The notes beneath the pieces are model-generated. The model worked only from the letters and a program-made list of their open reading frames with translations. It was not told the origin of the DNA and ran no database searches. From an uncultured Rhodospirillaceae bacterium (GTDB taxonomy: Bacteria > Pseudomonadota > Alphaproteobacteria > Rhodospirillales > Magnetospirillaceae): DNA of 64,000 nucleotides. Shown here one piece after another: positions 8,537 to 17,656 of the stretch (position 1 is its first letter; the number at the start of each line of letters is the position of its first letter). The DNA lies in contig CALABS010000069.1 in NCBI GenBank assembly GCA_937887565.1, positions 62,001 through 126,000 on the forward strand. The letters are read 5' to 3'. Made by a program: the position numbers and the translations under genes.

Positions 8537-11500
8537 ATGCGGCTTATCCGGCTGATCTCCCTTGCCTGCGTGCTGGCCGCACCCGCCGCCGCCCAATCCC
8601 CCGAAGGCCTGCCCCGGGAGCTTTCCTACTACCGCAACATGGATAACGTCATCGCCATCATGGCGGATTCCCGCAAAGTCCGGGAATTGAAGTCGGCTCA
8701 CCGATTGATCCGCTCCACCTTTACCCGGACCCTTCGCGCACAGGTTTACGACAAGGTCGACCAGGCAGTTCTGGCGAAGGTCGGCGAGCAACCTGAATAT
8801 GCGGGCAAGAAGGTGGTCGTCCACGAATTCCGCACTCCCGGAAGCGACCCCAACAGCATCAATGCCGACCGCGACGCCCGCGTCCTGGTGGAAGTCGAAC
8901 CGGGGCGCTGGGTCGAGGTTCCCCGCAAGCACTGGGAAGACACGTTCTACGAATCCTTCGGCGCGGCAACAGGCAAGGCCGCTGAGGTTTCGGCGCGCGA
9001 CCATGCCGCCCAATACCGCCAATTGGCGACGGACCGAGCCCATGTGGAGGCCGGCCTGGATTATTCGGACCAAACCCTGTCCGTGAAGGACAACAGGCTG
9101 GTTCGCAGTTCGACCATCCGTCAGGCTCGTGATGAAAATGGCCAATTGTTGTGGGAGAGGCCCGGCAAGCCCCTTTTGGTCAGCGACTCGCCGATCCAGG
9201 AGGTGAAAAAGGCCGATCCAGGCAACCGAACCCGCCTGCGCGACGCCGAGGGCTTGGGCCTGATGTACTTCGAGAAGGGCGACGAACAATTGCGCCGCCT
9301 CGCCGCCAAGGGGCTGGATGCAGACAAGGCTGCCATGCACCGGGCCGAGGCGGCGGTTCAAATCGGCAAGGGCGCCAAATCGCTCGACAGCCTGCGCGAG
9401 GCCTATGCCCGCCAAGGCTTCGACGTCGGCACCCTGCCCGAGAACTTCGTCAAGGCGTCGGATCTGGTGAAAGCCCAGCGGGGCGACTTCTCCGCCGACC
9501 CGGCCCAATTGGATCGGCAGTTGAAGTCCCTCGGCATCGACGACGGACTAGAGGGCTTCAACCGGGCAATGCGCGGCCAGATCGAAGCCCTGAAACTGGC
9601 CCCCCGGGCCGCGCCCGTGCCGCCCCCCGCCGACACCGACCTGGCGAGGCTGAGCCGTGGCGCTACGGCGACCAAGGTCGGCCTGGGCCTGGGCGGCAAG
9701 GTGCTGGAAGTGCTGGATTTCATCGACACCGCCGAACGGATCGAGCAGGAGGCCAAAGACGGCCAGCACCTCTATATCGACCTCGACCAGGATGACGGCC
9801 GCTTCGTCAACAACGCCAAGGTGTTCGCCGCCACCCTGCTGGAGACGACGGGCATTCCCGGGGCGATGGAAGCGGGCTGGGAAGCCGACAGCGCCGAGAA
9901 ACGACGCATCGAAGAGGCCATCCGCCGGGGTGAGGCGGTGGATCCGCTGCTGTCCACCGCCCGCGTCATGGCCGATGTGGGGACCAAGGCGGTCAAGACC
10001 ACCGTCCTCGACCCGATCCAGGCGGGCCTCTCCAAGGCCGCCGATATCGGCCGCTGGGGCCAGGCGATGAGCCGGGAATACGGCGCCCTGAACGCCGCCG
10101 AACGCCAGGAGATCGCCCGGGGCGAGACCCGGACCGCCAGACTGGTCCGGGAGAACGCCTTCGATCTGGGTCTGATCCGCAAATGGGTCGGCCGCGTCGG
10201 TGGCGACCGCCAGGTCGGCGTGGTGGCTGACGGCACGGGACTGGCTTTCGACGTCGAGCGCAACGCCGCCTGGACAAAGGATTTCCAGGCAGAATGGAGA
10301 GTGACAGGCGCCGATGCCGCCAAGATCACCGATGCCGCCGATCCTTCGGCCAACCGCTTTGCGGTCCAGATCAAGGACTGGCCAGCCGGCACCTACGAAG
10401 TCGTCCTGACCCTGCGCCGGCGCGCCGACGGGAAGGTCCACAGCCAGGAACGAGAGCGCTTCGAAGTGGACGGCACGCCCGGCCTCGGCACATTGACGGC
10501 ACGCCTTGACGGCCTGGACGGTCCGCTGATGGACGGCGCAATCGAACGCGGCCGCGTCGTGGCCTTCGACATCGCGCAATTGGGGCGCTGGACCGACGCC
10601 TTGACGGTCGAGTGGTCGGTCGACGGCGAGGTCTACAAGACCACTCCGGGCAACGGCGACAAAGCCCAATTGATCCGGTTCAAGACCGACCACATCACAG
10701 GGTCCGGCTTCACCCTTGCCGTCCGCCTGCTCGACGTTGCCAGCGGCAGGATATTGGCCTATCAGGAACGCAGAGTCTCATTCGCCCAAACGGCCTTCGC
10801 GCTTCCTTCCTTCACCATGCGCGGTGCCAGGGACGATTACGGTGGACCTTCCCTGGACGGCGCCGTACGCAACGGAGACGTCCTGGCATTCAGCGCCGAA
10901 ATCGATATTCCCGCAGCGGAACCGCCGCCCATCGTCAACTTGTTGTGGGAAGTGCGCGATGCAACTGGCCGGCCCGTGACGGGCCTGTCCAAGACCGATC
11001 AGACGGTGGGAACCGGCGGCCGCCAAACCTTCGGCTTCAAGTTCCGGCCGGCCACCCTTGCGAACGGCGCCTATACGGTCGTGTTGACGCTGATCCAGGC
11101 GGCAGACCCGTCGCGAGTTCAAACAGGTGAGGCGAAGTTCGAGATCCACGAGAGCGTGCGCATCGAGCGGCTGGTCGTAGCCGCTGACACCCAAGCCCAA
11201 GCCCATCGCGACGTACTTCATGGCGACGAGGTTCCGCACCTTTTCGCCTATTATCGGCTGGATGGCGCGAAGAGCGTGAATGCCAGCCTGTCTGTCACCG
11301 ATGACGCGGGACGCATCCTTTTCAGCGAGACCCTCACTCGCCCGAACAAGCCGGGAGATATCCAGCGGGTCGGGGTCAGGCTGCGGCCCGATGTGGTCCC
11401 GGTCGGACAGGCGGCCGTCTTCTCTGTGCGCCTGACCGCGCCCGATGGGCAGGGCGCCGAAGCCAGCACCGGCTTCCGCGTCGACAACCACCAGCTTGGC

Positions 11501-12244
11501 CTGTCCGTGCCCAAGAGCTTGAAAAGCGGGGAACTGGCCCGTTTCCAGATCACTCCGCCCGAATACTTCACGCCACCCTTCACGGTGGACCTGGATTCGC
11601 ACGGCGCGGTGGCCACCCATGACGGCAAGCTTGGCGGCACCCTGACCGGCGTCGCAACAGCCAGGGGAGACGGCGGAACGCTGCGTGTCACCCTGACCGA
11701 CGCCGCCAGGCGGATCGCGACGGGAACCGCCCGTTTCGCGGTGGATCCGACGATCTCGGCGTTCCGGAACTGCGAGCACCGCGACATGACCCGAGCGGAA
11801 CGCAAGGGCGGTGTGTTCTCGATCGACCTCTACCCGGATTACTACGATTACCACCCCGACACCGACCACCCCCTGATCATGGCGGGCAACTCACGGAAAA
11901 TCATTGTCGCGGATCGACCGACATGCGTGGAGGTCGGTTGGACGGTACGCCCACGCGCCAGTGCCAACAACTACGGCATGGCCGACCATCCGATCGAACT
12001 GTGCGGCCAGCGATTTTACGTCCTCGGCGAGGATTGGCAGGAACTCAACAGGCGTTTCAAGTCCGACATCCGGCGGCGCCTGGCAAGGCCGGAGGGGGCT
12101 CCGGGCTTTCCGGCCGACGTCATAACAGATGTGTTAGACAACGGTCCCGTCAAACGCCACTACGGGCGGATGCCGATCTACATGCGGGAGGAGATGCAGG
12201 GAAGAAAAACCCGGTACTGCCTCATTTCGAAATGGCCCGAATAG
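8537..12244 (+). CDS. Large exported multidomain protein, unknown function
   Basis: 1235 residues starting one base after the TPR gene stop. The signal peptide is MRLIRLISLACVLAAPAAAQ. Residues about 30-560 are mostly helical, with a Pro-rich hinge near 355 and a Gly-rich hydrophobic stretch near 380-395. From about 560 to 1075 the sequence changes to repeated beta-sandwich-like units of 90-110 residues, each ending in strands such as GTYEVVLTLRRRADG, GFTLAVRLLDVASG, GAYTVVLTLIQAADP and AVFSVRLTAPDGQG. This looks like four or five tandem Ig-like domains. The final 150 residues contain several Cys and Trp and end in YCLISKWPE. It is probably periplasmic or surface-exposed. No family was recognised. 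Confidence 0.75.
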   Translation: MRLIRLISLACVLAAPAAAQSPEGLPRELSYYRNMDNVIAIMADSRKVRELKSAHRLIRSTFTRTLRAQVYDKVDQAVLAKVGEQPEYAGKKVVVHEFRTPGSDPNSINADRDARVLVEVEPGRWVEVPRKHWEDTFYESFGAATGKAAEVSARDHAAQYRQLATDRAHVEAGLDYSDQTLSVKDNRLVRSSTIRQARDENGQLLWERPGKPLLVSDSPIQEVKKADPGNRTRLRDAEGLGLMYFEKGDEQLRRLAAKGLDADKAAMHRAEAAVQIGKGAKSLDSLREAYARQGFDVGTLPENFVKASDLVKAQRGDFSADPAQLDRQLKSLGIDDGLEGFNRAMRGQIEALKLAPRAAPVPPPADTDLARLSRGATATKVGLGLGGKVLEVLDFIDTAERIEQEAKDGQHLYIDLDQDDGRFVNNAKVFAATLLETTGIPGAMEAGWEADSAEKRRIEEAIRRGEAVDPLLSTARVMADVGTKAVKTTVLDPIQAGLSKAADIGRWGQAMSREYGALNAAERQEIARGETRTARLVRENAFDLGLIRKWVGRVGGDRQVGVVADGTGLAFDVERNAAWTKDFQAEWRVTGADAAKITDAADPSANRFAVQIKDWPAGTYEVVLTLRRRADGKVHSQERERFEVDGTPGLGTLTARLDGLDGPLMDGAIERGRVVAFDIAQLGRWTDALTVEWSVDGEVYKTTPGNGDKAQLIRFKTDHITGSGFTLAVRLLDVASGRILAYQERRVSFAQTAFALPSFTMRGARDDYGGPSLDGAVRNGDVLAFSAEIDIPAAEPPPIVNLLWEVRDATGRPVTGLSKTDQTVGTGGRQTFGFKFRPATLANGAYTVVLTLIQAADPSRVQTGEAKFEIHESVRIERLVVAADTQAQAHRDVLHGDEVPHLFAYYRLDGAKSVNASLSVTDDAGRILFSETLTRPNKPGDIQRVGVRLRPDVVPVGQAAVFSVRLTAPDGQGAEASTGFRVDNHQLGLSVPKSLKSGELARFQITPPEYFTPPFTVDLDSHGAVATHDGKLGGTLTGVATARGDGGTLRVTLTDAARRIATGTARFAVDPTISAFRNCEHRDMTRAERKGGVFSIDLYPDYYDYHPDTDHPLIMAGNSRKIIVADRPTCVEVGWTVRPRASANNYGMADHPIELCGQRFYVLGEDWQELNRRFKSDIRRRLARPEGAPGFPADVITDVLDNGPVKRHYGRMPIYMREEMQGRKTRYCLISKWPE

Positions 12245-12284
12245 CTCTTGCCCAGCGCAGACCTGAGTTGAAAAGGAGTTTCCT

Positions 12285-14210
12285 ATGGCGAATGCCCGGC
12301 TTCTGCCGCTTCTCCTCACATCCGTCGCGCTTGCCGCCTGCGTGGCTGATGGTCAGACCGGCCAACCGGGTCCCACCGTGTCGGCCGCGCCCGGGAACGC
12401 CCCGCTTCTGTTCAGTGCCGCCGCCATCACCGAGCGGGAACTCAAGACGGCCGAGATGGCGGATGGGGGAAAGTTCTTCGCCACCATGCGTGAGGAAAAC
12501 GGGCCGGACCTCCTGCGGCTGTGGCGGGTAGAGGGCGACGACGCCCATTTTGTGGCGGAGACCCGCGTGGACAACAATGTCGGTTGGCAAATGGCGGTGC
12601 GGCCCGATGGATCGCAGGTCGCCATCGCTCATGGGGTGCAGAAGGACCAACTCTTCGAGAAGGCAAAGACCGTGGGCGAGTTGCTGGTCTGGGTCGTCGG
12701 CTCGGACCAGAAGAAGGTGCTGATGAGTTCGGATGAGCGCCGCTCCACCTGCGGCATTACCTATTACCGGAAAGGCGAAAGCCTCGCCCATTGCTGGAAA
12801 TGGGGCACGACCAACAAGGACTGGGTCGTCTACATCCAGGACGTCCAAGCCGACGGCAGGGTCGCCGGACCATCGACCCTGCGAACGGTGCCCAACTTCC
12901 CCCGTGTCTTCGGCCCCCTGGGGGCGGACGGGTTCCAGGCCGAGGGAGAGATGCACGAGTGGGAAAGCGCCAATTCCAGTCTGATCCGCTCGACCATCGC
13001 CACCTTCAGGACGGGCGACCGGAAGATCGGGCTTGATGTCACCAAGGGCCATTGGCAGGCGGGATATCTGGGGGATGGAACGCGCCTGATCGTGCGCGAT
13101 CAGAAAAAGCTGTCCGTCATGGTTTCGGGTCAACAGAGTGCGTCCGTGCCCGCGCGGAAGCTGACGCAGTTAAGGGCCGGCGACCGTCTCTTGAAGTCCG
13201 GGCGCGACGGCCTGGTGTTCGGCCTGAGCAACACGGATGGCCTGAGCGCCTATGTGGTTGGGGACAAGGTCGTCGGCGAAGCGGCGCGGAACACAGATGC
13301 CACGGCTTGGTACGCCTTCGCCGTCCTTGAGGACGGCGACGAGGCGGTGGCGCTCAGCGACAAGGGCATCCGCCGCCTGAAAGTCTCCCCTGCGCGCCGC
13401 CACGCGGCCCAGGCCTATGCCGAAGGGCTGGATATGATGCGCCGCGGCTTCAGCGGATTGGGAGCGGACAAGATCATCCAGGCCTTCGAGACCGATCCGA
13501 GCTTTGCCGGTCTGAACGTCGCCTATCCCATGATCCACAACTGGCCGGAGCTTTTCACCGAGAGCGTCGAGGGGGCGGTTAAGGCCGCGCCGGCCGATAC
13601 GGGGCGCCTGTTCCTGGCCATCCACCGCATCACGGCCGCGAATAAGGACGGGGAAGGACGGCGCAATGCAGTCTATTCAATCAGCACCCTGGCTTATCAC
13701 GGCCTGTTCGCCCTGCGCGCGGGTCAGCCGGGCATCGCCCGCCAAAGCCTCGCGGTCCTGCGCCGGTTCGTGGACGAAATGGTCCGGGAGGGTTCGATCA
13801 AATCCGCGGAGAAAGGGAACGTCTGGCCCGACCTGTTGGAAGCGATGATCATGGCCGACCAGGGCAATCTCGATGAGGCCTACGCCTTCCTTGTGAAGCA
13901 AGGCGGCTTGGTGCGCGACGGATACCAGGACGCAGCGGGAAACGTTTTCGCGTTCACCGATGTCTTCGCACCGCTAATGCGGGACAAGGCGAAGATCGCC
14001 TATCTGACCGGCGAGCCGGAGAGCGAAGTCTACGTTCCGGCGGGCACGGGTACTTCCAGGCCCGAGCCGGCTGCCTTTCCCGACGTCAACGGCACGATCA
14101 TTGCCCCGGCCGCCATACCGTCCGCCACCGAACCGCCTTCATTTCCTCTCCCGGCCACGCCCCCCGTTGCCGCCCCCTCGGGCCCGGCCGCGGGACAGGT
14201 GCTGGATTGA
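12285..14210 (+). CDS. Putative lipoprotein with WD40-like and helical-repeat parts
   Basis: 641 residues preceded by a good ribosome binding site (AAAAGGAG) 40 bases after the large exported protein. The N-terminus has a lipobox (SVALAAC, Cys19), so it should be a lipidated envelope protein. Residues about 40-370 form beta-rich repeats resembling a propeller (DGGKFFATMREENG, AVRPDGSQVAIAHG). Residues about 375-580 are helical and TPR-like. The tail is Pro/Ala/Thr-rich. It ends the run of exported genes, and a 458-base gap follows. Function unknown; a role with the upstream exported proteins is inferred from order alone. Confidence 0.7.
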   Translation: MANARLLPLLLTSVALAACVADGQTGQPGPTVSAAPGNAPLLFSAAAITERELKTAEMADGGKFFATMREENGPDLLRLWRVEGDDAHFVAETRVDNNVGWQMAVRPDGSQVAIAHGVQKDQLFEKAKTVGELLVWVVGSDQKKVLMSSDERRSTCGITYYRKGESLAHCWKWGTTNKDWVVYIQDVQADGRVAGPSTLRTVPNFPRVFGPLGADGFQAEGEMHEWESANSSLIRSTIATFRTGDRKIGLDVTKGHWQAGYLGDGTRLIVRDQKKLSVMVSGQQSASVPARKLTQLRAGDRLLKSGRDGLVFGLSNTDGLSAYVVGDKVVGEAARNTDATAWYAFAVLEDGDEAVALSDKGIRRLKVSPARRHAAQAYAEGLDMMRRGFSGLGADKIIQAFETDPSFAGLNVAYPMIHNWPELFTESVEGAVKAAPADTGRLFLAIHRITAANKDGEGRRNAVYSISTLAYHGLFALRAGQPGIARQSLAVLRRFVDEMVREGSIKSAEKGNVWPDLLEAMIMADQGNLDEAYAFLVKQGGLVRDGYQDAAGNVFAFTDVFAPLMRDKAKIAYLTGEPESEVYVPAGTGTSRPEPAAFPDVNGTIIAPAAIPSATEPPSFPLPATPPVAAPSGPAAGQVLD

Positions 14211-14668
14211 TGGTTGGCCGGGATGCCCTTTGGTCGGCGGCCAAGGTTCGCCGCCTCACGCGAATGCCGAAGCAAACATTTTTTTCCTGGTTTCCCTTCA
14301 TCCCGCCCGCTCTCCCTTAAAGCGAGAACAGACCTTTTACTCTTGCCCTCCCTTATGCCTTACCAAAGATCAACAGCTTAACCCATCTCCTGGAGCAAAC
14401 ATTTTTGTCGGCCTACATCGGCCGGCCGGCACGCGGCGCCGCATAGCCCCATCTCCCGAGGTCCTGCTCCCCCGGGACGCGACACTGGTCGTTCGACCTG
14501 TGTGAAAATCGCGGAACCCGGCCGATGGATTGGATTCCGCGATCCTCACCCTAGGGCCGAAGAGGCCGGTTTACCCCGGATGCACGGATTGAGCCGGCGC
14601 GCGTCCCGCGCCGACAATCCCGGTCGTCGGCGCGGGTCGGCGCCAGCCGGGAAAGAGGATTGCCGCCC
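14211..14668. other. 458-base intergenic region with AT-rich direct repeat and a dyad
   Basis: No convincing gene is present. The 13-base word AGCAAACATTTTT occurs at 14271-14283 and again at 14394-14406, in a stretch much poorer in G+C than its surroundings. A perfect 9-base inverted repeat, ATCGCGGAA (14508-14516) and TTCCGCGAT (14535-14543), lies about 130 bases before the exopolysaccharide glycosyltransferase. It has no T-run, so it looks more like an operator or mRNA hairpin than a simple terminator. An AAAGAGG ribosome binding site precedes the ATG at 14669. Confidence 0.5.
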
Positions 14669-15748
14669 ATGAGGATCGCGGTCATTGGCACGCGCGGAGA
14701 GGTCCCCGCCGAGGATGGGGTCGACCGGGCGCTGGGGGAAATCTGCCCCCGTCTGGCGCGGCGCGGTCACGAGATCGACGTGTTCTCGGATCGCAACGGT
14801 CGCGCCATCACGCCGGTCGAGGGGGCGCGGATGATCCGGCTGCCCGCCGTCCCCACCGGCTTCGGGCCGGCGTCGCACGCCCTGGTGTCGTCCCTGCTGA
14901 CCGCGTTCCGGGGCTACGACGTGGTCAATTTCGTCGCCTCGGACGCCACCGGCCTGTTCACCATGGCCTCCAAGCTCGGCCTTCACCGAACCGTGGTCAG
15001 CGTCCACGGGCTGGGGCGCAGCGAACCGCCGACGCGGTTTCCCCGCCTGGGGCCAGAGACCGCCGCCGCCCGCTTCGCCGACGTGATCACCGTCGTCTCG
15101 CGCCGCCTGGAGCGCTTCTTCCGCGACGTCTATGGGCGCGAAACCATCTTCATCCCCAACGGGATCGATCCGGCGGCCCGCCCGCCGTCGCCGGAGGCGG
15201 TGGTCGGCCTGGGACTGATGCCGCACGGATACCTGCTGGTCGCGGATCGCCTGGTCCCCGAATCGGGGATTCACCATGCCGTCGCCGCCCTGCGCTCGCT
15301 GCCGCCGGGCGTGCGGCTGGTCGTCGCCGAGACCGGCCCCGGCGACGACGCCTATCGCGCCGCCGTCCGAAGCGCCGCCGCCCCGGATCGCGTCCTCTTC
15401 CTGGGCAGCGTGCCGCCGCCGCTGCTGGATGCGCTGGTCGCCCATGCCCGCCTCTATGTGTTGCCGTCGTCACGCGACGAGCCGGCGCCGACCCTGTTGC
15501 AGGCGCTGGCCCACGGGCAGGCGGCGGTGGTGAGCGACCTTCCCGAGCATCTGGAGATGGTGGGCGCCGACGGATTCTCCTTCACCAGCGGCGACGTCGG
15601 CGACCTGCGACGGGTGCTGGCCTGGCTGCTCGACGATCCCGAGGTGGTGGCGCGCATGCGCCTCCGCGCCGCCGCCACCGCCGCCCACCGCTACAGTTGG
15701 GACCGCATCGCCGACGCCTACGAGCAGGTCTATGCGTCCATCGCCTGA
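14669..15748 (+). CDS. GT4-like glycosyltransferase of the exopolysaccharide locus
   Basis: 359 residues. The ATG at 14669 is preferred over an in-frame TTG nine bases upstream because AAAGAGG sits at proper spacing and MRIAVIGTRG is a normal GT-B start. The N-terminal half has the acceptor-side fold (ending near FIPNGIDP, about 166-173, the usual GT4 hinge). The C-terminal half has a donor-binding region with YVLPSSRDEPAPTLLQALAHGQAAVVSDLPEHLEM, which is the family's E-x7-E nucleotide-sugar region with one Glu replaced (EPAPTLLQA). It probably adds a sugar to the lipid-linked repeat unit at the cytoplasmic membrane face. It lies 15 bases before the amidotransferase-like gene. Confidence 0.82.
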   Translation: MRIAVIGTRGEVPAEDGVDRALGEICPRLARRGHEIDVFSDRNGRAITPVEGARMIRLPAVPTGFGPASHALVSSLLTAFRGYDVVNFVASDATGLFTMASKLGLHRTVVSVHGLGRSEPPTRFPRLGPETAAARFADVITVVSRRLERFFRDVYGRETIFIPNGIDPAARPPSPEAVVGLGLMPHGYLLVADRLVPESGIHHAVAALRSLPPGVRLVVAETGPGDDAYRAAVRSAAAPDRVLFLGSVPPPLLDALVAHARLYVLPSSRDEPAPTLLQALAHGQAAVVSDLPEHLEMVGADGFSFTSGDVGDLRRVLAWLLDDPEVVARMRLRAAATAAHRYSWDRIADAYEQVYASIA

Positions 15749-15763
15749 ATTCGGGAGCCCGCC

Positions 15764-17656
15764 ATGAGCGCCATCGCCGGCATCCTCAGTCTCGACCAGA
15801 CCACCATCGAGGCCGAGCCGGCCGAGGCCATGGCCACCGCCCTGGCCTGGCGGGGGCCGGACGACGACGGGCGCTATCGCTCGCCGGACGGCCGCGCCGC
15901 CTTGGCCGTCCGGCGGCTGGCCGGCATGACCCCGTCTCCCGACGCCGTCCTGCCGCTGGCCAATGAGACCCACGACGTCTGGCTGGCCCTGGACGGCGAA
16001 ATCCTCAATCACCGTGCCCTCCGCCATTGCCTGGAACTGGCCGGGCACCGCTTCGCCACCCGTTCGGACGCCGAAACGGCCTTGCATGCCTACGAGCAAT
16101 GGGGTCTGGACTTCCCAAGCCATCTGCAGGGACCCTTCGCCCTCGCCCTGTGGGACGACCGCCGCGACCGGCTGGTGCTGGCCCGCGACGCGCTGGGATG
16201 CAAGCCGCTGTTCCACGCCTGGCGCAATCACCGCCTGGCCTTCGCCTCGGCCATCGGGCCGGTTCTCGACGTGCTGGGCCTGCCGCGCCGCATCGACCCG
16301 GCCGGCCTGGCCGAGCTGTTGTCCCTCGGCTGCATTCCGGCGCCGCGCACCATCGCCCTGGGGGTCGCCAAGCTGCCGCCGGGTGGCATGCTGGTGGCCG
16401 ACCGCGACCGGCCGGTTCGTGTTCATGCCTGGGGCAGCTTCATTCCCGACCGCCACCGCGTCGCCTCGGTGCGCGCGCTGCCGCTGGTCCGCCATGCCGG
16501 CAACCTGCGGACGCTGGTGGAATGCGCGGTGGCGGACCGGCTGCCGGGCGACGCGCGGGTGGGCGTGGTGCTGGACGGCGCGGCCGCCGGCGCGCTGGCC
16601 GCCATCACCGGGCGGCTGACCGGCCGCGCCCCGCCGACGGTGGCGGTGACCGACGCCGCCGGTCCCGATGGCGAAGCGGCGCGGAACACCCGGCTGCTGG
16701 CCGCCGCCGCCCGCTCGGACCTGACCGAGATGCGGGTGACCGCCGACGACGCCGTCGAGGCGCTGCGCCCCCTGGCCGCCACCCTTCCCGAACCCGTCGC
16801 CGACGGGCGCGCGCTGGCCGGCTGGTTCGCGGCGCGGGCCGCGCGCGAGGCCGAGCTGTCGGCCCTGCTGGCGGCCGACGGCGCCGAAGAGATCCTGCTG
16901 TGCCATCCCGCCTACCGCGACGCCAGGAGTTCGGGGCTGCTGGAGCGGGTGAGACGGTTGTCGCCGCCGCTGGGCCGCCTGTTGCGGAGACGCCGGCGGC
17001 CCGCCCCGGCCGGGGTCGAGGAGACCGGGGCGGCGGGACTGGTGCGCGACCGCCGGGCCTCCCCCCGTCCCCGCCCCGGGCCGCCCCCCGCGCCGGATTG
17101 GACCGATGGCGATCCGTTGGAAACGCGGGCTCTGCGGGATCTGGAATGGCGGATCGCCGACGGCGTCGCCCCGCGCGCCGACGCCGCCGCCCTGGCGCAC
17201 GGGCTGGCGTTGCACCTTCCCTTCCTCGACCCGCAGGTGGTCGCCTACGCCCTGTCGATTCCCGGCCCACTGCGGTCGCCGTCCGGTTCGCCCCGACGGA
17301 TTCTCCGCCGCGCCTTCGGCGACCTGATGCCCGCCGCCGTGGCGGCCCACGCCGGCGCCCTGCCGCTCGATGCCTGGATGGCGGGGTCGCTGGGGGCGCG
17401 GCTGGCCGAGGGCCTGGACGGCTTCGCGTTGGTGCGGGCGGAGGTGGTGGCGGCGGACGCGGTCCGCACCCTGCTGGCCCGCCAGCGTGCCGAGGGCGGG
17501 CATGCCGATGCCCTGTGGGCCATCCTGATGCTGCTGGAATGGGCCGACGCCCACGGCTTCGCCATGGCGGACCCGCCGGGAGCGCCCGCGCGCGGCGCGC
17601 CCCCGCTCACAGCCGGTCATACAGCGCCCGTGGCACGTGATGGCGGCGCTTGTTGA
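15764..17656 (+). CDS. Asparagine-synthetase-like protein lacking both catalytic signatures
   Basis: 630 residues, co-linear with glutamine-dependent asparagine synthetases such as the amidotransferases of PEP-CTERM exopolysaccharide loci. The N-terminal class II glutaminase fold is clear (RGPDDDG at 30-36, LDGEILNH at 76-83, SDAETAL at 101-107). However, the nucleophile that should be Cys2 is missing: the protein begins MSAIAGIL. In the synthetase domain the ATP-binding loop expected as SGGLDSS reads LDGAAAGA at 270-277. So it should neither hydrolyse glutamine nor adenylate substrate. It may be a structural or regulatory pseudoenzyme of the sugar locus, or a decaying gene with an intact frame. 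Its last 50 bases overlap the convergent BY-kinase-like gene. Confidence 0.8.
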   Translation: MSAIAGILSLDQTTIEAEPAEAMATALAWRGPDDDGRYRSPDGRAALAVRRLAGMTPSPDAVLPLANETHDVWLALDGEILNHRALRHCLELAGHRFATRSDAETALHAYEQWGLDFPSHLQGPFALALWDDRRDRLVLARDALGCKPLFHAWRNHRLAFASAIGPVLDVLGLPRRIDPAGLAELLSLGCIPAPRTIALGVAKLPPGGMLVADRDRPVRVHAWGSFIPDRHRVASVRALPLVRHAGNLRTLVECAVADRLPGDARVGVVLDGAAAGALAAITGRLTGRAPPTVAVTDAAGPDGEAARNTRLLAAAARSDLTEMRVTADDAVEALRPLAATLPEPVADGRALAGWFAARAAREAELSALLAADGAEEILLCHPAYRDARSSGLLERVRRLSPPLGRLLRRRRRPAPAGVEETGAAGLVRDRRASPRPRPGPPPAPDWTDGDPLETRALRDLEWRIADGVAPRADAAALAHGLALHLPFLDPQVVAYALSIPGPLRSPSGSPRRILRRAFGDLMPAAVAAHAGALPLDAWMAGSLGARLAEGLDGFALVRAEVVAADAVRTLLARQRAEGGHADALWAILMLLEWADAHGFAMADPPGAPARGAPPLTAGHTAPVARDGGAC

